A DNA stretch of 64,000 nucleotides, taken from assembly GCF_004664715.2 (NCBI RefSeq), contig NC_051079.1, positions 58,723,660-58,787,659 of the forward strand. The letters run 5' to 3'. The notes below the pieces were generated by a model that did no database searches, was not told the DNA's origin, and saw only the letters and a list, made by a program, of their open reading frames with translations. The stretch comes from Peromyscus leucopus. Lineage: Eukaryota; Chordata; Mammalia; Rodentia; Cricetidae. Shown here in pieces: positions 22,431 to 34,277 of this stretch (positions are counted from its first letter, which is position 1; each line of letters opens with the position of its first letter). Position numbers and translations under genes: made by a program.

Positions 22431-25400
22431 ACACCTCTTTTAAGGCCATTTGACTGAGCTCAAGCTTATTCTTTTTTGAGTTCAATTTATTACAAAAAAA
22501 TCATCATACGAGTATATATCAGTATATTTTATATATAATTAGACTACTGTTGGAATGAATGGATGGAAATTCTAGCATAGCCAATTTCATGTACACACAC
22601 TCCAAAACTGAAATAAAGAAACCCATTACAGATGTATAGGAAACAGTTAAGCCTAGGTGACTGAATGCCAAGTGCCATCTCACATTCCTCAGTGATATGC
22701 CATGAGTCTAGCATGCCAATTGTAGATCAAGTTAAAGAGACAGTCTTTCATTTAGATAACCATGAAATGCATGAAAAACTATAAAAAGTTTCCATGGGGG
22801 TGAGAACCTCCTCAAAGATGCATAATCTGCACTTTGAAAATAAGAACTTCTGTTTTGGCTTCTTGGAGATGAACATATTCTCTCTTTTGATTAATCTAAC
22901 AGCAGGTGGTCATTATGCTGCTCAAATGTCCTATTTCACTGACATTATCTCTAAATGATGATCCAGAGGTAGACCTGAGAATGAGTTCTAAACTGACACT
23001 TTTCTCTGTACCTTTCAGAGACCTTGAAAATTTTATTGGAGGATGTCAGCAAGGATCAATGAAAGCATTTTCTATTATATTACATTTGAACCCAGAGAGA
23101 AGAGAAGGGAAAATAAACTAACTCATGATAAATAGAATGTGCAAGGGCTCTAGTCGTAATTTAAAATGGTTGTTTTCCAATAAACTTATGGGTTAGCTTT
23201 TTATTGGTCAAGAGGGTATATCATTCTTTATATACAAAAAGATGACATTTATTCCTGGTGATAATAAATTCTATCATTTTAAATATTCATGTGGCCAAAT
23301 GATCTGAATTCATTTTAGAAAATCAACTCAGTAGATAAAAGTGACTTGAAGCCAGTGTTTGTTGTTATCATCTGAGATTGGATTGCCATTTTGGAAGTTG
23401 AAGAATCTGGTTGTTCAAAGACTGTTGGCTGTTTTCTGTATGATTACTATTTCTCATGATTTGCACAAAATAATGTATTTCAATATGTATAGTATTTCTA
23501 TATATAGACAACAATGGATTCTAAAATCTGCACAGTCTACACCATTTCCATTTTAAGTTAAAACAAGCTTCTGTATGGTGTTATTTCTCTTTTGTTTTGT
23601 TTCCTTTTCATATTTTCTAACTATAAAGCAACAAAAAAATAATTCCAGAGACGTATTAACTGCCCTTTGTTACTCATCTTCTACACACTGTGTTGAGAAA
23701 TTCACAATCTTGTCTGATTTTTGTTTGCATTATGGTAAAAACCATCCTCTGTTTATCAAAACTAAGAGTTAAATCAGTTAAATATCTGGCTTAGGATAAT
23801 GTATATTCCTCCAACTTGCATATTTTCTTGAATTTGAATATCCCAGTCCAAATTTTTATTTTTCTATACTATTTTCTCTTACCTAACCCATGTACTTAAT
23901 TTGAGACTTGACAATATTTAAAAGGTATAATTTCCAAAAGACTAGTGATTCTCAAAGCATGAAGTCTTATGAAGTCATCATTTTCAGGTAGATAACAATC
24001 TGTGGAAACTGTATTCTCACTTAAAGGGAAATATCAGTAATGCAGTCACTAGAAACCTGCTTAATTCTGACTGAGTGTTTTGGTATGGAAAGTTTCATTA
24101 AAATGAAATGAAATTTGCTCTTACACTATACATGTATTTAGAATCAAGTGATGCCTATGCAAATTAATTGCACAATTAAGATTGTAGGGCAAATGTTTAG
24201 CTTGTTTCCTAGGACTGGCTGATTTAGAGCACCAGAGAAGGACCATTAACATATAAACGATTGCTCTGCTCTTTTGAAAGAGGCCTACTTATTTATTATT
24301 CATTCATTAAGGCCAAGATCAAAGAATTCTGCTTGATAATGATTTGTTAACCTTCTTCAAGTTTCTATATTTACTTTAAAGTCATTAACCTGAACTCTTT
24401 AAAAAATATTATATAAGTACTTGAGTTTCATACTAATCATGATTGTTCCTTCCAAGTGGTTCTAATCAGTGATGATGTTCTATGCTTAGGTGATATGCAA
24501 TGTTTATCTCTTTAGTTTCTACCTCTAAAACTCTAATAAGAAATGAAATGACCACTCTTCATTTTGGTCAGTTTTGCCTAGTGATATATGTCTTTATAAT
24601 TGCAATGACCCTGAAGCCATTGACAGATATTATAATCCAATGTACCATTATTATTCTGTCAGACTGCCATAAAGCTCATGTAAACAGGATCCAGCACACA
24701 TTCAAGAGGTTCAAAATATGGCACAATAAGCCCATCTCAAAAGTGCACATTAACACTAAAAAAAATCCATTATTATGTCAAAATTCTCATTCATCCCAAA
24801 CTTGATTGCATTTTTAAATTCCACACTCTTAGTACTTCAAAAGACTGTCACTTCTCATGGCAAAGGAATGGGCAAATACCAAAAAAAAGGAAGATTTTGG
24901 TAGAGAGATGACATAGCGAGAACACATTACCATGAAATACTACACCCTTATTAATCACTTAGATTCCATCTATTTAGAAGTGTATCTTAGTTTTGATTCT
25001 ATGGTTTTGAATGTCTTTCATGCTCAAGTGTAAACCACAATGTTATAGATGTTATCTACTCAGAATAGATGAAAATCATTTTAACATAATAAGATGGGGA
25101 AATACTGTAGTTAAATTTGTACAAAAATACAAGGTTGATATTAGTCCATAATATAAATTGGCAAGAAGCTGAGGAGGCTTCATGAGAACAGCTCAGAAAG
25201 GACAGGGGGAACAAAACTGAACAGAATATTTAATGTCTTGTAAATATAGAAGTCAACATAGTTTTCTATTTTTCTCTGATTCTTATCTTTTGCAGATGCA
25301 AAGAAACCAATATACCAAGGAAAAGGCTAAGTAAAACATCAAATATTGCAGTTCCCCATGGCCAAAAGGAACCATCTATAAATCCAAGGTCTTCAGGCTA

Positions 25401-25560
25401 AAGTTTGGTTCAGATGAAGATTGGATATGTCCAGTGTTAATTCCTTATGTTGATGATAAAATATCACCATCTCAGGAATAAACAGAATATGCTTTCCATT
25501 GGGTGGAAGAGTCAGTTCTTATGTCTCCTGTAAAAACTGACAAGGATGTAGGAATGGTGC
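22431..25560. other. Unassigned AT-rich sequence
   Basis: About 3 kb without a recognisable repeat, gene or RNA. Frames are short. A pyrimidine-rich stretch ending tttgcag at about 25290-25297 is acceptor-like but leads into no recognisable coding exon. Confidence 0.4.
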
Positions 25561-25734
25561 TGGCCTAGCACACTGGCAGTAGTAGGTTCTTTCCTGAGGT
25601 CTATGACTCGATTGACCCCAGGTAGTACTTGGGTCCCCTGTACCAAATAGAGTTAGCCTCCGATTGAGTGGACTTCCTAAGATGAGAGTTGTAAATGTCC
25701 CCTTTTAGTACTGAAATAAGGATGTAAAGCCCGC

Positions 25735-26127
25735 TTGGAAGACTGTCTGGGTCTACATAATAACAGAACCTGTGTCTGTGTCCTAGATGTTACTGAGTTG
25801 ATGCCTACTTTGAACATCGTTTATGCAGGGGAAGAATGGAGACTGGTAAGAACAGCTTTAGTTATCTGGGAAGGACAGCGGCCCCTTGGACAAAGAGTTC
25901 CCCAGCAGCACAAAACTTTCAAGATGCTGATCTGGAATAGGAGGGTAATAACCCCTAAGACCAAACTCAGATGTGTACTTAAGAATTTAATTACTCAGGA
26001 CATTCAAAATCTATACCAAAGTCATAAAATATTGTCAAGGCTTTTGCAATCTAACAGGAAAAGGATGCAACTCTCTCTGATTTTCAACAAATTCTCAGAA
26101 ATTAAATGCAAAAATATTTGGGACTAA
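25735..26127 (+). pseudogene. Possible retroviral Gag remnant
   Basis: A 130-codon open frame. Its first half (TELMPTLNIVYAGEEWRLVR, then a tract with Trp-Glu-Gly and Gln-His-Lys) resembles the capsid N-terminal part of class I Gag proteins in residue pattern. The second half is Lys/Leu/Asn-rich and unrecognised. No LTR or pol lies alongside on the plus strand, so this is an orphan remnant at best. It could equally be a chance frame. Confidence 0.25.
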
Positions 26128-26499
26128 AACCACATGACCCAAAATGCCAAAGCTTCCTGAAGGTCCACTTTGTAAATAAGTGTTGGCCTCATACTGCCAA
26201 GAAATTATAAAAAATAGTTTGCTGCAATTAAAGTGTTATTGAGGAGTGTTTGTGAGAGGGGAAGGAGACAAAAGGCTAAAATTATGGATTCTATAAGAGC
26301 AGAGATAATAAAAAAGAGATTAGACTGTGACTCCTCTAGGAAGAGATGGGAAGGGCTCCTAGACATTCAGAGAGATAGAAAGTCCATATGGATAAGAAAT
26401 CCAACAACTGATAGGTGACTAGAACACTAAAAGAGAGTGCCAAGAATAGAAAAGGGAGAGAAAAATATTATCCCTCTTAAGAAATTTGGTGAGAATTAG

Positions 26500-26830
26500 A
26501 AGAGTCAGGTTTTTTATTTTTATCATCAAGATTCTAACATAATAACTTTTCTCCATTATCTTTCATCTCTCCAAACTTACTCATATGTCCTTTCCTTCTC
26601 TCCTTCTAATTCACAGCCTCTATTTCCCCACTAATTGTTGTTATACATATGCAGTTCAGTCTGTATAGTGTTACTTTTATGTGTGTTTTCAGGGCTGACT
26701 GCGTGGCACTGGACAAGCAACTGATATGCTCTTCCTTGGGGAAGACAACTTCTGTTGCACTCAGCTTTCCTCATTTGCATATAGTTCTTTATGTAGGGTT
26801 GAACCTGAAGGAAGACCTCCTTGCAAAGCA
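26500..26830 (-). mobile_element. L1 3' UTR fragment, minus strand
   Basis: In plus orientation the segment passes a 'ctttcatctctccaaac' zone, 'tgtatagtgttacttttatg', 'ttttcagggctgactg' and 'tcttccttggggaagac', in the same order as the reversed 3' UTR of rodent L1. The opposed 76- and 85-codon frames are not genes. Confidence 0.65.
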
Positions 26831-26985
26831 GGGGCTCCCTCTTGGACCCTGGATTAGTCACAAATCATACCTACATGCCTGTTTTCACAGAGAGATCCTT
26901 TATTAAGAGGAGAAGACAAGTTAAAGTGGCTGCTTTTTGACTCAGGCAGAAAACAGTAGCAAACGACTTTGCAGGTGTAATTTTT

Positions 26986-27132
26986 TTTTTTTTTTTGGCT
27001 TTTCGAGACAGGGTTTCCTCTGTGTAGCTTTGCGCCTTTCCTGGATCACTTGGTAGCCAGGCTGGCTCGAACTCACAGAGATCCACTGGTCTGCTCCGAG
27101 TGCTGGATTAAGGTGTGGCCACACGCCAGCAA
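26986..27132 (-). mobile_element. B1 SINE, minus strand, with a cluster of single-base deletions
   Basis: A B1 insertion bounded by a perfect 14 bp target duplication, CAGGTGTAATTTTT, at 26972-26985 and 27133-27146. CpG sites such as those in cgagaca, gcgcc and ctcgaac are kept, as in a young copy. Compared with the other B1s here it lacks about eight single bases, mostly one base from short runs (ggattaagg for gggattaaagg, gctcc for gcctccc, gccagg for gcccagg). Confidence 0.9.
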
Positions 27133-27146
27133 CAGGTGTAATTTTT

Positions 27147-27489
27147 AAGAGGAGAAAAAGGGGAGATCTGTGTTAGAATGGGCTAGGATATGATGGTATA
27201 TTTTGATTGGGCATGTTAATTAGGTGAGCCAAAGAAAGCTTTTGATTGCTGGGCTTTAATACTTTGATAGCTGGACCTTAGTAGTCAGCCTCAGGAGAAG
27301 GAAGTGGCCAATAAAGGGAGTAGACCTTGGTGGCTAGCTTTAGGAATGTAATCTAATGGTTTTAAGCAAGGCAGAGGGAAAGGGGGAGAAGGGCAAGGCC
27401 TGCCAGGGCCACATGCTCTGGTGAGCTAGAATCCCTTCTGAAACCGCTGTGGGCTTTTCCTTGTCTAGTTTGGAATACCTACCAGTGTC
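27147..27489. other. Unassigned sequence
   Basis: Nothing recognised between the B1 and the L1 fragment. Confidence 0.4.
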
Positions 27490-27729
27490 ACTGTGTTCAG
27501 CTCACTTTGTGTAATCATGTTAGTGAGACTTTATGGATGTAGCTTCGGGTATTACTAGTAGACACAACTCACAGCAAACTCCCTGATCCTCTGGCTCTTA
27601 CACGCATTCTGCCCCTCTCTTCTATAATGTTTCTTGAGCCTTCGGTGTAGAAGTATTTTGTAGATGTATCCATTGGGAGTAGGCTCCACAAGTTTAAATT
27701 TTGGTTGGTTGTAGTTTTCTGTAGTGGTC
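27490..27729 (-). mobile_element. L1 3' UTR fragment, minus strand
   Basis: Plus-strand landmarks (ctccctgatcctctggctct, 'tgtttcttgagccttcgg', 'gtagatgtatccattggga', 'gttgtagttttctgtagtgg') follow the reversed L1 3' UTR order. An LTR insertion appears to stop it at about 27729. Confidence 0.7.
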
Positions 27730-28151
27730 TGCTTTTAACTAAATTTCAATTATTTGATTTTTACCAGTAAAGACTTGGGAGCTCGATGCTGGGGTGAAAG
27801 CCTGCCAGCTCAGAGAGGCAGAACAAGCACCCAGCTGACCTTCCTCCTCTGCCACAATCCCAGAATAAAGAGACCTTTCTCCTATGCTATCTCAACTAAG
27901 CTCCTCAAATTCAATATTCCTCCTTCTACTCCCTGTACATCTCTTTATCCATCCTCCTGACTCCTTCTTACTCTCTATGGTTTTTTACTAACCTATGGGT
28001 GACTTTATTTAATTCTGTTTACATTATCCAAGCAGAAAGCTCTTGGATTAAAGGTGTGTGCTAGGGCTGAGCCACACCACAACTAGAAACAGGTTTTTCC
28101 AGTAAATAAGGCAATCTCTGGGTTCACAGTGTGGTCCAATATCCTGCAACA
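27730..28151 (-). mobile_element. 3' LTR of a class II ERV, minus strand
   Basis: In sense the LTR starts TGTTGCAGGATATTGG directly after an AGAAGAAGAGGAA purine tract, as expected of a 3' LTR. It contains GAATTAAATAAAGTC (poly-A signal region) and ends near TTAGTTAAAAGCA. The exact 3' end is uncertain: the adjoining L1 may include the next bases. A B1-head-like module (ggattaaaggtgtgtgc) lies at about 28044-28061. Confidence 0.65.
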
Positions 28152-29646
28152 TTCCTCTTCTTCTAAATTAAAAGGAAAGGTTTAAACTTGAACGCGCTAA
28201 AACTATTTACAATAATGAAGTTATTGTAGCTTTTCTGCAATGTTAGCCTGGTTGCATTCGGCAGTTTTAGGATTAAGTATTTTTTAGTTCAAAGTTATGT
28301 AAAACGTTCCTATCAGTCTCATATGAACTCAACAATTTGAGTGTCCTGAGAAGTTTGTAGTCCAAAGCTGATCTTGGGTGGTGTTTGGCAGCTTAGTGGC
28401 AATCCTAGCTAGGTAGAACAATACAGCAGTCAACCAAAAGGTGTCAGCTATTTGAGCAGAATATCAGGTGGTTGTCTGGTGGGAAGGAGCAGCTGCTTGG
28501 GCAAGACGATGGCATGGGTGCTGGCACTAGTGTGAGGCTCTGAGCTGGGATTTCAGGCTGTTCAGCTGGAGGTAGGTGATACCACTTGGTCAATTTCTTC
28601 TTTTTTCTTGGGACATTTTCTCTTGATGATTTGTTCATTTTCTTCAGATGTTTCACTTGTCCAGTGGTCTCCAGATGCCTTAGTTGGATGCTTTTATTCT
28701 CCTGGAAAGATAAAAGCAAAACCCTGCCCCAACCCTAACTCTAGGGTGTTCCTCTTTTTGGCAGGTTATAACTTTGCTAGGGCAAAATGTTTTTCAGCAA
28801 CAGAAAAAGTATTATCTTTCAATTAACATTCTTTTGAAAATTTGAAACTAAATATATGTTAGTATGTGTGGATAAATATACCTACATTCCCCTTTCTCTT
28901 TACGTATAAATTCAAGGTTTAGTGTGTTTATTTTTATATTACAAAGGACATTCACTTTGAATTTCAGCCTGCCTTTTGCAAGTGGCTTTTAAATTTAAAT
29001 CACTGTAATTCTTATGTACCTGCCTCTGCCTCCCAAGTGCTGGGATTAAAGTGTGAACCACCTTCTAGTTATGGATTCCTTATAATAGTTATTCGCATAA
29101 GGCTGTCCTGGTTTAAGTTGATTCTTCATTTCTCCTTATTTTTTTAGTTAGGGATAAGCTTTAAAGTTTTTTTTTTAAGTATAATCTATCATTCTTGCTG
29201 ATTTATTCTGAATTTATTCCCTGGCAAATTTAATAGTCTAGTCTTAATTAAATGTGATGCTAATTTGTTCACCATTTTGCTATTTTCAGGTGTTTTGTCG
29301 GTCTTCCTGTATGAGCTACACACAATTTGATGTCTTTGCTAAGTGTTTCTAGCTTTTACCATTTCCATTCATGCCTCCCATGACCAGATATCTTTGCCAT
29401 TTATCTGCCAGTTAGTGGTTTTCCATTTGTTGATCATATAGCTGTACCATTGCACACACACCATGAATTGGAGAAGATATATTTTCCTTTTGCTTTACTA
29501 GTTGTTTGCCTTATAACCTATCGTGCTGTGCTGATTTTGTGGTTCCTTCCTCAGTATTGGCCATTACATCCCCTGGTCTATATGCTGCCACTTTCCATTT
29601 TGTTTTGGTTCCATCAGTGGTTGATGAGCCATTGGTAAGCCATGTT

Positions 29647-30052
29647 TTAGCCAAATGTGACCATTCTGTTGGTCTCCATTTTGCAATGGTGCCATTTCTT
29701 AGAGAGAATGAGTGGTTTAGGGATGGAGATGATAGGCAATAGAGCTATTTCCTCATTATGGGGAGGCACAAACCCCTTTGCTACCACATCCTGGTCATGA
29801 AGTAATTCAGATAGGTACCAGTTCCACTGTAATACCTTTCCTTCCATGGCTAAGCCTGTGAAGGTCTCTGCCTTTGAACAGATCCAATCCATTCTTTGTA
29901 AGGGTGCTGTTATGACCCCAGGGTGGTGGGCAATGACTGAGTAGAAAGTTCTCCATGCCTCCTAAATGTCCAGATGTGTTTCTCAAAGAGAGACTATTCA
30001 TGCTCTGTATCTCTGTATATGGAAAGTGTTTGCAATAGAAGCCAGCAGGCAA
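29647..30052 (-). pseudogene. env: Probable env-region remnant, frameshifted
   Basis: Two overlapping minus-strand frames (30052-29807 and 29892-29647) read as one message with a shift between them. The first carries a GRDLHRLSHGRKG tract and continues in the second as GKVLQWNWYLSELL. The assignment to env rests on position between pol and the 3' LTR and a faint retroviral look. No cleavage site, fusion peptide or membrane span was identified. Confidence 0.3.
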
Positions 30053-31099
30053 ATGTTGGTGGACTCCATTTTGCTTTATGAAGAGTTCACAGTTGCCAAT
30101 TCATCAATAAATACGGCATCCATGACTAGGGTATCATCATTGGTCAGGGTTGTATTCATAGAGAGGAGCTTACCAGCAGTTAAAAAAAAAGTTGCTCTTT
30201 GTATCTGTCCCCATGGAAATTAACTGCCTTTCTAATAACTCTGTAGAGAGTTTTTATAATAACCTGTAAATATGGTATATGATTTCTCTAGTGTGAAAAC
30301 ATACCAATTAGGAGCTGTGTCTGAGTTTTGTCCCTGGGTGATGAGATTAAAGGAATGCACTACCATCACCTTGTTTGTTGTAATACTAGAATTTAGGAAA
30401 CAACTAATTTATAGAGAGCTGCTTGTTTCTGCTGGGATTAAAGGCATGGGCTATTACCACCCTGCTCAAATATTTTATCTTAACTCTAAACCATTCCAAA
30501 TCTTAGAGATTTAGAAACAAGTTTGAACTGTAGTAGTAACCTTTTGAATTTACTTAAAACATTTTAAATCTCTTAACTGTATTTTTAATACCAAACAACA
30601 AAAATATCTATTTTATTTAGGAAGAAAATTCAAAAGCTGATGTCCAAGATGGTGTGGGCCACATGACAATCTAAAGTCTAACATTATAACCTGGAGTTAA
30701 GACATGTGGTTAAAGAAAACCCATTTTTCATTTCATTCCAGTAAGGCAAGTGTGTCTTTGGTCAATTATCAATTCAAACATATTATTATTTTTAATTTGT
30801 TTCATGCATGATCAAATGAAAGGCATTTGCTAGTGTTTATAAGTTAGTTTGGACTGAATGACCAAGCTGTTTGATGCAATATCACCTCTCCTTACTCAGG
30901 TCTCTTCTGTTCGAATTTAGTCTTTATCAATCTTGATGGTATCCACAGCTTTTCTTCTCTTGAGGAAAGAAAGACAAAACCTCTTCTCCAATGTAACACA
31001 TATCCCAGTTTCCATTCTGAGGTCAACACATTTTAAAAATATACATGATGATTTAATTTAGAAGTTTTTTTTCTATCCAATGTCTCTCCACAGGTGCTG

Positions 31100-32468
31100 T
31101 TCCTTTCTCGTTAACACTGAAAAAAATTAAAGTTAATAAAGCACTGCTTAATCTATTTCTTGGGGTCTGTATTACTCCTTTCTGTTATTAAGCATATATT
31201 TCAAAATGCAATCAGATATTTTTATAATTGCTTCTCCTGTAGGACTATGTGATATACCTGAATATACTTTATGTTGTAATATGCAAAAAAAACTGTTTCA
31301 TGCTGGAGCATTGTCAGTCTTAATTTGTACAGATATCCCCATAATAGTTATAACTTCTAATAAATGTGTAATTACAGAATCAGCCTTTTCCGAACATAAA
31401 GCCATTTCCCATTGAAATACTGAATGTGTGCCTATGTTATGGCACACATACATTAATTTTCCAAACTCTGAAAAATGAAACATTTCCATTTGCCACATTT
31501 CATTTCTTTGGGTACCTTTTGAGTTACTTCCTGCAGGTAATGAAGTTTGGTTATACAAAGAACAAGACATTTTCTTATAATTTTCTTCACTTGTTGCCAA
31601 GTGATAGAAAAATCTTTCTTCAAACCTTTGCTGTTAACATGCTGTTTCTTAAGAAATTCTGAGGCTTCTAGCTTATTTCTTATTAATAACCAATCAATGT
31701 CATCATTACCTTGTGCTAGAGGGCCTGGTAGATACATATGGTACCTGATGCGTGTTATATACAATGAATAACTTCTATTTCTGATTATTTATTGTAGTTG
31801 AATATAGAGTGAAGTTAATTCTGAATCATCCAGAATAAGTCCAGTGGTTTTAATATGTAAAACAATTCTTTCTTCACATTAAAGGTCAGTAACTATATTA
31901 AGAGATTCAGGAAAATCTAATAATACCATAAGAATGGCATACAACTCTGATTTTTTAACAGAATCTTAAGGGCTTTGAGTAACTTTATTTATTTTTTCCT
32001 GACTTATAAACTGCCTTTCCCAAATTATTTGCATCAGTATACAATATAGGGGCTCTAGATATTGGTGTCCTTTTACTATATGAAGAGGAATCCAATTAGT
32101 TCCTTTATAAAATCTAAAGAGACTTTTATAAGCTGAAATCTCTGGCTTTGGGCATATTTATTAATCTTTGCCCCCCAAATTACTGCAAGCTCTTTGCCAA
32201 TGTTCATTTTCTGTCCAATTGAGGCAATTTCAGCATTAGTAAAAGGTATCACAATTTTTTTTGCAGGATCTATTCCTGCTAATTGATGAAGGTTCATTTT
32301 TCCCTTCAGAATCAATTCAAAAAATTTTTTACATGATTCTTTAATTTTTAATCTTTTATGTGCTAAAAATATCCATTCTAAGACATTATCTTCTCTATGC
32401 ATAAGAATTCCCATGGAAGAATGAGTAAAAAGCAAAATAACTAAAATACAATTTAAAATAGTTTCCAA
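31100..32468 (-). pseudogene. pol: Class II (betaretrovirus-like) pol remnant: RT connection, RNase H, integrase
   Basis: The 130-codon frame 32468-32076 matches the RT connection region of class II ERVs (GILMHREDNVLEWIF, LAGIDPAKKIVIPFT). RNase H follows at about 31880-32040: the acidic residues are visible as TDAN, SELYA and VTD, but in two frames. Integrase occupies 31764-31150. In its zinc domain the first His position reads Leu (EFLKKQH) while RKCLVLC keeps both Cys. In the core the first Asp position reads Glu (WQMEMF) and TDNAPA is kept. The catalytic Glu position seems to be Lys. Stops and shifts separate the parts. Inactive. Confidence 0.8.
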
Positions 32469-32510
32469 TTCTCAGGCTTCTGAGACCAGGGGTTTGAGGG
32501 AGTAGAGAGA

Positions 32511-32810
32511 GGTAAACTGGGCATAAAATTCCAAATAGGGGGAGGTTCCCTCAAACTTGCAGCAGGAAAGAAGATTGGAGGTTACAAATCTATGTGCAAG
32601 TAATTTTAACATACTGTAATGTGCTATGTACATAATATGGATTCAACTCCCATTTAGGGAAATGCAATGAGGGTAGAAAGACAGAGATATGGAGAGAGAG
32701 ATATAGAGACAGAGACAGAGAGAAACACAGATGCACAGAGAGAATTGTTGAGAGGTATATAAGTTGAGGTTTATTTTTAGTAAAAAAGGTTTAAAAAATT
32801 CAGTATTTTA
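32511..32810. other. Unassigned, with a GA-rich stretch
   Basis: At about 32690-32745 lies an impure GAGA/CAGAGA tract. The rest is unrecognised. Confidence 0.4.
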
Positions 32811-32955
32811 GCTGGGCAGTGGTGGCACACATCTTTAATTCCAGCACTCAGAAGGCAGAGGCAGGTGGATCTCTGTGAGTTTGAGGCCAGCCTTGTCTAC
32901 AGAGTGAGTTCCAGGAAAGGCACAAAGCAACACAGAGAAACCCTGTCTCAAAAAA
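32811..32955 (+). mobile_element. B1 SINE, plus strand
   Basis: It starts GCTGGGCAGTGGTGGCAC and ends in an A-rich tail after 'gagaaaccctgtctc'. An imperfect target duplication (aaaattcagtatttt/aaaattcaatgtctt) flanks it. Confidence 0.9.
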
Positions 32956-33000
32956 ACAAAAAAGAAATCAAAAGAAAATTCAATGTCTTAGATAATGGTG

Positions 33001-33475
33001 TGTAGCACAAATTCTAATTGCTCTTAATAGTAAAAACCCAGAGTCAGATATAAGAGTAAATGCTGAAAGATCAGAGAAGCAGAGCAGCCAGCCACAGCCA
33101 CCACCTCTTACCTCACCACCTCCTCCACCTTCAGGGTTTAGTTCATTTTTTCACCTGCCTTATCACTTCCTGTCTCTGCCCAGCTGTATCACTTCCTGTT
33201 TCCTCCTCCCAAGTACTGGGATTAAAGGTGTGAGATCTCAAGTGCTGGGATAAAAGGTGTGTACCACCACTGCCTGGCTCTGTTTCTCTTTTAGACTAGA
33301 TCAATCTTGTGTGGCTTTGAGCTCACAGAGATCCATCTGCCTCTGCCTCTTGAGTGCTGGGATTAAAGGTGTGTGCCACCATTGCCTGGCCTCTATGGCT
33401 AAATAGTGGCTTAACTCTGCACTCTGATCTTTAGGCAATCATTGTTTGTTAGATCACAAACAAAATATTACTACA
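33001..33475 (-). mobile_element. Solo LTR of the SINE-bearing family, minus strand, three B1-head modules
   Basis: In sense it starts TGTAGTAATATTTTG and ends GAATTTGTGCTACA. Flanks are ATGGTG (32995-33000) and AAGGTG (33476-33481), a 6 bp duplication with one mismatch. It holds three copies of a gtgctgggattaaaggtgtg-like B1-head segment (33213-33232, 33242-33261, 33354-33373). In sense it passes gatcagag near the start, as do the LTRs at 50120 and 59274. Confidence 0.75.
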
Positions 33476-33858
33476 AAGGTGAATTTTTTTTTCAATAAAA
33501 TAAAGAATTAAAGATTGGGACACAGACTCCATCATAGTAAGATGCATGCTGAACCTGTTTCAGGATAAGACATCTAGGGAAATGTGACTTGTCAGAGTTA
33601 TGGCTGTTCCTGACCTTACAAATTGGATCACCTAAATGTCTTTCTTTTTCAGGATGGACGGTGAATTATCTACTGTCTCACATGAGGGTATCATTTCTTT
33701 CCTCCAGTGGAGGATCTTGGAGCCTGTATGCATGTCATGAAAATATCAAAAGATAAAGGGGTCAATATCAATTACTCCATACCCAAGGTTTCTGAGCTGA
33801 TATATAGTAGTACTAGGGACAGAGAAACACTCAAGTCTACCACCTGTCATAGGACATG
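33476..33858. other. Unassigned spacer between two LTRs
   Basis: AT-rich sequence without a recognised feature. Confidence 0.4.
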
Positions 33859-34277
33859 TGTAGATGTAACCAACCGTCTTATTAAATAAGAAACACAGAA
33901 ACAATGTAAAAGAGAAAGCCAAGAGGTCAGAGCTCAGAGCTAAAATCTCACCCTTCCTCCTGCTGTGTCCCAGCTTCTCAAAAGAGAGCTATTTCCTGTG
34001 TGTAAGTCATTTTTTTCTAGTCATTCTGCCTTCTCATTGGTTGTAAACCCAAACATGTGACTGCCTCGTCACTGTCTGAATGTACAGCCCCTAGTCTTAA
34101 AGGCATATGTCTCAATGCTGGCTGTATCCCTGAACACACAGAGATCTATGGGATTAAAGGCATGTGCCACCACCGCCACACTCTGTCTATGGCTCTAATA
34201 GCTCTGACCCCCGGGGCAACTTTATTTATTAACATACAATCAAAATCACATTTCAGTACAATTAGAATACCACCACA
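33859..34277 (-). mobile_element. Solo LTR, same subfamily as 4262-4661, minus strand
   Basis: It is readily aligned with the LTR at 4262-4661 over its full length, plus an extra 'tagtcttaaaggcatatgt' segment (about 34092-34110). In sense it starts TGTGGTGGTATTC. The ends are intact (TG..CA). Flanking hexamers GACATG and ACCATG match only at four of six positions, so the duplication is degraded or absent. Confidence 0.8.

Larger units (their letters stand above)
28152..32510 (-). mobile_element. Internal region of the class II ERV, minus strand, 5' truncated
   Basis: From right to left: pol (RT connection, RNase H, integrase; 31100-32468), a probable env region (about 29400-30250), then unassigned sequence to the 3' LTR. 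No 5' LTR, gag or protease was seen to the right. A B1-derived piece is at about 29019-29070, and other B1-head-like segments occur at about 30340 and 30430. Confidence 0.65.
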
